Assembly (NCBI GenBank): GCA_023263015.1
Contig: JALQXV010000077.1
Coordinates: 1-8,453 of the forward strand
Direction of reading: 5' to 3'
Length of the DNA stretch: 8,453 nt
DNA from: Candidatus Saccharimonadia bacterium
GTDB lineage: Bacteria; Patescibacteriota; Saccharimonadia; Saccharimonadales; 2-12-FULL-41-12
Every line of letters starts with the position of its first letter. The first letter of the stretch is position 1. Positions 1 to 4,294 of this stretch are shown piece after piece. The notes beneath the pieces are model-generated. The model saw only the letters and a list, made by a program, of their open reading frames with translations, ran no database searches and was not told where the DNA came from. Position numbers and translations under genes: made by a program.

Positions 1-1
1 A

Positions 2-730
2 CCAGGTTTGTCTAATCGTATCGCTGCTCGGTGGGCACGTTACCATGCCACAGCACTACCGGCTAAGTATTATTCGTATCCAGAAAGATCAGTTCGTGTT
101 GTAGGCGTGCCGACAGATAATCGCTTTAAAACGTATTCTAAAGCCGAGCAAGCTATTTTACGGGCTAAATACGGTATACAACCTAATCAACAAGTTCTAT
201 TGATTACTGGTGGCAGCAATGGTGCACGTCGTATGAACCAAGGCTTACTGACCTTGCTACCTGAATTGCTTAACAAAAACCCAAATTTATATGTTTTACA
301 TCAAATAGGTGCAGGCAATGAGGACCAAATAGCCGAGTTTCCAGCAGACCTTACTAAACGAGCTGACTTTTTTGCGTTTACATCGGAGCTGTTCCATATG
401 AGTGCAATTGCTGATGCGGTAATAACAAGGGCAGGGGCATCTATTTTGGCTGATTTGGGTGTACAGAAAAAGGCATGCATTGTAATACCTAATCCGTTCC
501 TAACCGGCGGCCATCAATTAAAGAACGCTCGTGTATACAATGACGCTAAGGCAGCAGTGATTATTGATGAGGCAACGCTTGCTGACGACCCAGCGTTTAC
601 TCTTAATACTATCTCCGAAGTATTAAATAATTCTGAAAAGCAGGCAGAATTGAGCAAAAACTTGTATGATTTAACACCTAAAAACGCTGCTGGCAAAATT
701 GCAGATTTATTGGTCAAGGTTGCTAAGTAA
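2..730 (+). CDS. murG: MurG-type UDP-GlcNAc:undecaprenyl-PP-MurNAc-pentapeptide transferase, 5'-truncated
   Basis: The protein transfers GlcNAc from UDP-GlcNAc to lipid I, making lipid II on the inner face of the membrane. About 242 C-terminal residues are visible; the family is about 350-370 long, so roughly the first third lies outside the window. The frame is open to the left edge (Pro-Gly before the TTG at 8), matching the MurG 'PG-x-x-NR' segment, so TTG 8 is not the start. Counting from that TTG, GGSNGA (68-73) is the nucleotide-sugar-domain glycine loop, RAGASILADL (141-150) matches the donor-binding helix, and HQLKNA (169-174) matches the following (H/R)Q-x-x-NA. The acidic residue in the donor helix is Asp where MurG usually has Glu. 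The stop overlaps the next ATG (TAATG), implying a shared mRNA and translational coupling with the ftsQ-type gene. The family call is secure; a related glycosyltransferase cannot be fully excluded without the N-terminus. Confidence 0.9.
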   Translation, partial: PGLSNRIAARWARYHATALPAKYYSYPERSVRVVGVPTDNRFKTYSKAEQAILRAKYGIQPNQQVLLITGGSNGARRMNQGLLTLLPELLNKNPNLYVLHQIGAGNEDQIAEFPADLTKRADFFAFTSELFHMSAIADAVITRAGASILADLGVQKKACIVIPNPFLTGGHQLKNARVYNDAKAAVIIDEATLADDPAFTLNTISEVLNNSEKQAELSKNLYDLTPKNAAGKIADLLVKVAK

Positions 731-1647
731 TGATCGGTCGCAAAAAGAAAAAACAGCAACCAGTCGGTAGATCTCCGCAGATCAATCGCCAAAAGCAAAC
801 GGCTTTTCACTATAGCTCTAACCGATCGGCCAACGAACGTCCTCTACAGCGCAATGAAAACCCAACTGATGAAGCTGGCGTATCATTAGCGCGGCTGCAG
901 TGGATCAAGCGATTCCATACCACAACGCATATTCTTGGCTTTTTAGGAGTTGTAGTAGTAGCTATTTATCTATCGCTTCTAACACTTGCTCCTAAAGTTG
1001 TTGTTTCGGGTGACGCCACGCTAATTCGTGATACTAAAGAATATAGTCAAACAGCCCGTGACATGACTAGTAATATTGGTAGTCGCAATAAACTTTCAAT
1101 CAATCGCCAAAAGATCTCAGCTGACATGCAGCAGCGTTTCCCTGAATTGTCGACGGTATCAGTAACTACGCCGTTATTTTCGCCGTTTGCAACGATTCAT
1201 GTTACGTTGTCTCAGCCTGCGCTACTGCTAAAAAGTGGCTCTGACGCCTATGTAATTGATAACAGTGGTCGCACCCTGTTGAACACACGTCAGTCATCAA
1301 CCGTACTTGCCGAAGACAAGCTACTAACAGTTAACGATATTTCAAATACTGCCATAGAGGTTGGCAAGCCTGCGCTCACCTCTGAACAGGTAGCGTTTAT
1401 CCTTGAGTTGCGACATCAGTCAGAGGCAAAACAGTTAACCGTTGAGTCAGCTAGTTTGCTAGGAGGGGGAGGGGAACTAACGGTACGCTACGCAGGGTAC
1501 CCATATTACGTTAAATACAATTTAAACGAAGATGCCCGTAAAAGCTTTGGAACATTCATAGCCACGAAAGAGTATGTTGAAAAAGCTAACACTAAGCCCT
1601 CAGAATATATCGATGTTCGAATAGCCGAACGGGCTTATGTAAAGTAA
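730..1647 (+). CDS. ftsQ: FtsQ/DivIB-type cell-division protein
   Basis: This 305-residue bitopic protein would connect FtsB/FtsL and the septal synthase at the division site. A basic, polar cytoplasmic N-tail (1-60, starting IGRKKKKQQ) is followed by one membrane span at about 67-87 and an extracellular part. Residues about 90-160 fit a POTRA domain: a beta strand, the helix NRQKISADMQQRFPEL, then a strand pair ending in VTLSQPALLLKSG. The next segment, DAYVIDNSGRTLL (172-184), is the 'yxvDxxG' signature that follows POTRA in FtsQ/DivIB. A mixed alpha/beta domain follows to about 285. The ATG shares its A with the murG stop, and a weak AAGG lies 10 bases upstream at 716-719. Neighbouring murG supports a division-cluster identity, although murC, ftsA and ftsZ are not here. 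No terminator with a T-run is visible after the gene. The family match rests on architecture more than on sequence, as is normal for FtsQ. Confidence 0.82.
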   Translation: MIGRKKKKQQPVGRSPQINRQKQTAFHYSSNRSANERPLQRNENPTDEAGVSLARLQWIKRFHTTTHILGFLGVVVVAIYLSLLTLAPKVVVSGDATLIRDTKEYSQTARDMTSNIGSRNKLSINRQKISADMQQRFPELSTVSVTTPLFSPFATIHVTLSQPALLLKSGSDAYVIDNSGRTLLNTRQSSTVLAEDKLLTVNDISNTAIEVGKPALTSEQVAFILELRHQSEAKQLTVESASLLGGGGELTVRYAGYPYYVKYNLNEDARKSFGTFIATKEYVEKANTKPSEYIDVRIAERAYVK

Positions 1648-1680
1648 TCTCAGAAGTCCCCCGGTCATTCTCCCCTTGCT

Positions 1681-1697
1681 TGTTCGTATTTTGTTCG
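1681..1697 (+). repeat. Left copy of 17-base direct repeat (tandem TGTTCG, 11 bp apart)
   Basis: TGTTCGTATTTTGTTCG here matches the copy at 2262-2278 at 16 of 17 positions. Each copy is itself two TGTTCG hexamers with starts 11 bases apart, one helical turn, which fits a protein-binding site read on one DNA face. The two copies lie just inside the ends of the gene-free region, about 581 bases apart. They could equally be the direct-repeat borders of a non-coding element. Confidence 0.6.
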
Positions 1698-1718
1698 TTA
1701 ATAAGTACATAGTATGGA

Positions 1719-1826
1719 GTCACAAAAAAATATATTTTGATAGAAAAATAGGGCAATGTCAAAAAATTTATATTTAAACTAAAAAGCGGGGGAAAGTCAA
1801 AAAAAATATATTGTGCGTCAAAATAA
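1719..1826 (+). repeat. Iteron-like array of GTC + A-tract + TATATT units
   Basis: Units starting with GTC followed by an A-run begin at 1719, 1758 and 1796, that is at 39- and 38-base intervals. The first three continue into TATATT or TTATATTT. A shorter GTCAAAATAA begins at 1817. The third unit (1793-1819) recurs at 2037-2063 with 23 of 27 positions identical. Regular spacing and AT-richness resemble iterons or an unwinding element, but low-complexity A/T sequence raises the chance of coincidence. Confidence 0.45.
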
Positions 1827-1844
1827 CTAAAAATGCAAATGTTC

Positions 1845-1913
1845 TGTGGATAACTTATGTCCGTTATATAAAATGCAACGGCTGTGAGTCTCTTGTGGAT
1901 AGAGTTATGCACT
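1845..1913. promoter_or_regulatory. DnaA-box cluster
   Basis: TGTGGATAA at 1845-1853 is the exact reverse complement of the consensus DnaA box TTATCCACA. TGTGGATAG at 1894-1902 differs from it at one base. TTATGCACT at 1905-1913 differs at one base from TTATNCACA. A further one-mismatch candidate, TTACGCACA, lies at 2082-2090 in the loop of an inverted repeat. The cluster sits directly beside the AT-rich repeat stretch. DnaA binding is inferred from the established consensus; the organism's own DnaA specificity is not known from this window. Confidence 0.45.
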
Positions 1914-1991
1914 TAATACATAAGTAACTGAGACCTTTACAGGTGTAATACGCAGGAAATATCAGTATAAATGACATATCGCTCAAGTTAC

Positions 1992-2007
1992 TCCCCCGAA
2001 CGGGGGG
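1992..2007. repeat. GC-rich hairpin CCCCC-GAAC-GGGGG
   Basis: A five-pair all-GC stem (1993-1997 with 2002-2006), closed outside by a possible T-G pair, carries a four-base GAAC loop in otherwise AT-rich DNA. No T-run follows on either strand, so it does not look like an ordinary intrinsic terminator. Confidence 0.6.
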
Positions 2008-2036
2008 TATCAGTATTCATCTTTAAATCGCATATT

Positions 2037-2063
2037 AAAGTCGCAAAAGATATATTGTGCGAC
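2037..2063. repeat. 27-base repeat copy containing GTCGCA-N12-TGCGAC inverted repeat
   Basis: This copy matches 1793-1819 at 23 of 27 positions, including 12 identical bases, ATATATTGTGCG. Here the substitutions create a perfect six-base inverted repeat, GTCGCA (2040-2045) and TGCGAC (2058-2063), around a 12-base AT-rich centre. The form resembles a dimeric protein-binding site. The function is unknown. Confidence 0.5.
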
Positions 2064-2075
2064 GTTAAGTCTATA

Positions 2076-2129
2076 GCACTTTACGCACATGAGTGCTGGT
2101 TCTCTGCTGACTAATTTCTGCCAGAAATT
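2076..2129. repeat. Two successive inverted repeats
   Basis: AGCACT (2076-2081) pairs with AGTGCT (2093-2098) around an 11-base loop holding a DnaA-box-like TTACGCACA. Immediately after it, AATTTCTG (2113-2120) and CAGAAATT (2122-2129) form a perfect eight-base palindrome around a single C. The second has no room for a hairpin loop without opening pairs, so it fits an operator better than an RNA stem. Confidence 0.5.
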
Positions 2130-2261
2130 TAGAAAATGTTTATGCTTTATATATGACTTTGCTTCCCGCTTGCTTGTAGCTCATAAACTAAACTAGATAG
2201 TCATTTATGAATTCACTATTAAATCAAAATTTACATCTATATTTATATTGTCGTATATTAA

Positions 2262-2278
2262 TGTTCGTAATTTGTTCG
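2262..2278 (+). repeat. Right copy of 17-base direct repeat (tandem TGTTCG)
   Basis: TGTTCGTAATTTGTTCG differs from the left copy (1681-1697) at one position and lies three bases before the end of the minus-strand gene that stops at 2281. Placement of near-identical repeats at both edges of the spacer is the notable point. Confidence 0.6.
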
Positions 2279-2280
2279 GT

Positions 2281-2955
2281 TTAGTTCTTGTCGTTAAAGC
2301 GTACAAACGCAGGATAGTCGCCGATATAGGGATGTAAACCCTGTTGTTTTGCCTGTTTTTTGTCTTGATAGCCACTTCTGACAGCTTGCGCTAGACCAAA
2401 TGCACCTAAGGCGCCACTAATGATTAGCTGAGCTTTATTAGACGGTTCTGGGGTTAGTAGGTACTCTGTATACGCAAATGAGCCCACAGCACAACCGGTA
2501 GTGCACATAACTGCACTGAGCTTGGTAGTACGAGCAATACGGTCAAATTCGGTCTGAGTGCCATCTCTGACGCATAATTCGGCAGATTCAAGGTCAGTTA
2601 CGTCTTTGTCAAGCACAGAGCGTATGGCTATAAGAATGCCGCGTTGTAACTCAATTTGAACTTCTTTGTGGGATGCTGTCTTGAGTCGCTGAAAATTAGT
2701 TGTAGTGGCCGCGCTACGACGATCGCTGGCGATAGTTGTAAGATCTATAGCGAGCGTTCGGTCGTTGGGCGCGCTGAGATCAACGCTAAAGGCGTCGTAT
2801 AATCCCATATCAACAGCAGCGCGGTTAATGGCAACGCCGTTTACAACAACTGCTTGGTCATTTGTATCGTACGCTTGATCTATGAGGGCCTGAAGCTCTG
2901 CGCTAACAGCATTTTCGGCTATTAACGTACAACGATCCTCATAGGAGACTGACAT
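2281..2955 (-). CDS. Hypothetical protein with probable C-terminal transmembrane hairpin
   Basis: I do not recognise this 224-residue protein. Residues 1-140 are soluble and acidic, predicted alpha-rich with a short beta-like stretch (QAVVVNGVAINRAAVDMGLYDAFSV starts near 34 and is split by charged residues). Two hydrophobic segments, about 145-166 (containing VMCTTGCAVGSF) and about 175-193 (QLIISGALGAFGLAQAV), could form a membrane hairpin. A basic tail (DKKQAKQQG) and a short end follow. There is no signal peptide. The ATG lies two bases after the stop of the upstream regulator gene and lacks a clear Shine-Dalgarno, so expression is probably coupled to it. The pairing suggests, but does not show, a membrane-linked partner of that regulator. 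Codon use and composition match the neighbours, and I take it to be a real lineage-specific gene. No terminator is evident downstream. Confidence 0.75.
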   Translation of the reverse strand: MSVSYEDRCTLIAENAVSAELQALIDQAYDTNDQAVVVNGVAINRAAVDMGLYDAFSVDLSAPNDRTLAIDLTTIASDRRSAATTTNFQRLKTASHKEVQIELQRGILIAIRSVLDKDVTDLESAELCVRDGTQTEFDRIARTTKLSAVMCTTGCAVGSFAYTEYLLTPEPSNKAQLIISGALGAFGLAQAVRSGYQDKKQAKQQGLHPYIGDYPAFVRFNDKN

Positions 2956-2957
2956 AA

Positions 2958-3983
2958 CTATTTAGCGAGTGAATAGGTAGCTTTTGCAACTCGTTGGAAC
3001 TGCTCTTTGCCTTGTAGATTCAATAGAATGGTAGTTTCTTTGACGTAGCGGCTCTTAAGTACGCGCTTAACGATTTCGTCACGGTGGAGCGGTTCACCGG
3101 CACTTTCAAGTACCTCGGTAATGATGTCAGCTACTGTGCCCTTTTTGTAACCCCATTCTTTAAGTGCGTAAATACCACGACCAATTAGAACAAATCGCTT
3201 ATCTTTAATCAGTTCGTTGTGAATGGCTTGGGTGGTTACATCTTTGCGCTTAAAGTCCGAGTCTTTAATAGCTTCGGCGATTTCGTTGAAGTGCATGTGC
3301 TTGCCGTGTTGTTGCAAAATCACATAGATTTTATCGCGAATATTCTTTGGGTTAACGGTTGGCCATTTAATAAGACCCCACTTACCGTTTAGCGTAGCAA
3401 GATGCTTAGAAGTGGTAGATAGCGCTTCGATATGCTTAGGGTTGTCGTGGCTAACCTTTTTGGTTACATCTTCGATAGATGTAGGCTCACCAATCTTCTT
3501 AATGGCGTCAATAATACCACTGACGTGCTTTTGGATCTTCTTTTCATCATGGACGTCTGCAATAGCGATGGCTTGGTAGTAGTGATCGTTATCAGAGACG
3601 ACAATGAGTTCTGGACATAGCTCGGCGATGAATGCTAGGCGTGATTGTTCAATTTTTGTGCTGTTCTGCCCTGTTAAACTGTTTGAAAGATTTGAGACAC
3701 GGGCTACATTACCGGTTTCTTTAAGGCTAGAAACTAATTGCTGTTCAAATTCACCTAGACCTGGCAACTCCCCTGCCTCGGCGTTGGTGCGTAAACGAGA
3801 AATGACCGACTTTTCAAGCTGTCGAACACGTTCACGAGTAATACCAAGCAGTTCACCAATCTGTTCTAGAGTTTCTTTGCGATCAAATAGGCCGTAACGG
3901 CGGGACATAATTTCGCGTTCACGTTCCCTTTCGATGGTTGAAAGGATGTTGTTGACAAGTTCTTCGATGTTCTTTTGGGTCAT
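2958..3983 (-). CDS. Sigma-70 region-4-like HTH fused to tandem HARE/RpoE-type winged helices
   Basis: This is a 341-residue putative DNA-binding transcription regulator. Residues about 24-66 closely match sigma-70 region 4, the -35-recognition helix-turn-helix: RYGLFDRKETLEQIGELLGI followed by TRERVRQLEKSVISRLR. Region 2 is absent, so it is unlikely to be a complete sigma factor. The rest looks like four repeats of a winged-helix unit ending in a beta wing: about 76-140, 150-208, 213-276 and 283-341, with wing ends NDHYYQAI, GKWGLIKWP, GRGIYALKEWG and ATYSLAK. The last two resemble HARE-HTH, the domain of the RNA-polymerase delta subunit. Start: ATG at 3983, with AGGGAGC 11 bases upstream at 3994-4000, a rare clear ribosome site in this window. 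Two promoters precede it. The role in transcription is inferred from domains; restriction- or chromatin-linked HARE proteins are the alternative. Confidence 0.85.
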   Translation of the reverse strand: MTQKNIEELVNNILSTIEREREREIMSRRYGLFDRKETLEQIGELLGITRERVRQLEKSVISRLRTNAEAGELPGLGEFEQQLVSSLKETGNVARVSNLSNSLTGQNSTKIEQSRLAFIAELCPELIVVSDNDHYYQAIAIADVHDEKKIQKHVSGIIDAIKKIGEPTSIEDVTKKVSHDNPKHIEALSTTSKHLATLNGKWGLIKWPTVNPKNIRDKIYVILQQHGKHMHFNEIAEAIKDSDFKRKDVTTQAIHNELIKDKRFVLIGRGIYALKEWGYKKGTVADIITEVLESAGEPLHRDEIVKRVLKSRYVKETTILLNLQGKEQFQRVAKATYSLAK

Positions 3984-3993
3984 GTTTGTGTAC

Positions 3994-4000
3994 GCTCCCT
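3994..4000 (-). promoter_or_regulatory. Ribosome binding site of the sigma-r4/winged-helix gene
   Basis: AGGGAGC on the minus strand lies 10-11 bases before the ATG at 3983. It supports that start and is the only convincing purine-rich site seen before a gene start here. Confidence 0.6.
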
Positions 4001-4038
4001 ATCCGTCTATTATCAGTAAGTTATATGCGATTAGTATT

Positions 4039-4067
4039 ACTATATCATTTATATTTTTTATAGTCAA
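4039..4067 (-). promoter_or_regulatory. Promoter P1 of the regulator unit
   Basis: On the minus strand TTGACT (4067-4062) and TATAGT (4044-4039) are separated by exactly 17 bases. A TG one base before the -10 (TGATATAGT) makes an extended -10 element. The predicted start, near 4032, leaves a leader of about 50 nt before the ATG at 3983 that contains the ribosome site. Confidence 0.75.
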
Positions 4068-4162
4068 GAATCTGTTTTTATATTGTTTTTATGCTTATTC
4101 CCTGTGTGTGCAGGTCCCTCCAAATTTACTATGACAACAGATTATCATACATTTGTGAATAA

Positions 4163-4192
4163 ATTCTACCACGAAATAAAAACGATTGCCAA
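4163..4192 (-). promoter_or_regulatory. Upstream promoter P2 with a DnaA-type box at its start point
   Basis: On the minus strand TTGGCA (4192-4187), an 18-base spacer and TAGAAT (4168-4163) preceded by TG (TGGTAGAAT) form an extended -10 promoter about 125 bases upstream of P1. TTATTCACA, a match to the DnaA consensus TTATNCACA, occupies 4162-4154, covering the predicted transcription start. The transcript would run through P1 into the regulator gene. Confidence 0.55.
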
Positions 4193-4233
4193 TATATGCA
4201 TTAGCATTATTTTTTAATAACATCGGTAACTAA

Positions 4234-4294
4234 AAAACAGTAGTGAGCAGTATCCCTGTTAATTGTTAACAAGGCACTGCTCCCCTACTGTTTT
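4234..4294 (-). terminator. Long hairpin terminator overlapping the topA stop codon
   Basis: The arms 4234-4251 and 4276-4294 are nearly complementary, broken only by a small mismatch or bulge in the middle. The stem continues inward as CC(C)TGTTAA and TTAACA(A)GG around a TTG loop, making one hairpin of about 61 bases. On the minus strand the stem is followed by TTTTTT (4237-4232), as expected for intrinsic termination after topA. The TAG stop (4287-4285) lies inside the stem. An A-run on the other side might let it also stop plus-strand transcription. Confidence 0.8.

Larger units (their letters stand above)
1648..2280. other. Gene-free intergenic region with origin-like architecture
   Basis: This 633-bp spacer separates convergent transcription units and holds no credible reading frame. 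From left to right it has four elements. First, a strongly AT-rich stretch (about 1700-1840) with repeated GTC-A-tract-TATATT units. Second, a perfect DnaA box at 1845-1853 plus weaker boxes. Third, a run of inverted repeats between 1992 and 2129. Fourth, a 17-base direct repeat at both ends (1681-1697 and 2262-2278). An unwinding-prone AT segment beside DnaA boxes is the usual plan of a bacterial origin. Against this, the flanking genes point toward the region rather than away, and dnaA/dnaN are not visible. An untranslated RNA, a chromosome-organisation site or a decayed element are alternatives. Confidence 0.4.

Noticed and set aside
8..10. TTG as start codon of the murG-type gene
   Set aside because: The frame is open to the window edge and the codons before it fit the family, so the gene is truncated by the window rather than starting here.
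1615..1630. GTTCG-N6-CGAAC inverted repeat at the end of ftsQ as a terminator or LexA-type site
   Set aside because: Short stem, no T-run, spacing of six rather than the four of the Bacillus-type LexA box, and it lies within coding sequence.
1592..1912. Minus-strand frame of 106 codons across the ftsQ end and the spacer
   Set aside because: Phe/Tyr/Ile-rich translation typical of AT-rich non-coding DNA, no start signal, and it overlaps a well-supported gene.
2181..2210. TCATAAA/TTTATGA inverted repeat as terminator of the minus-strand unit
   Set aside because: Weak AT-only seven-base stem with a 16-base loop and no T-run; likely by chance in AT-rich DNA.
1648..2280. dif/XerCD recombination site, suggested by gene convergence
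   Set aside because: Some AT-rich stretches have partial half-site resemblance, but no 11-6-11 arrangement convincing enough to name.
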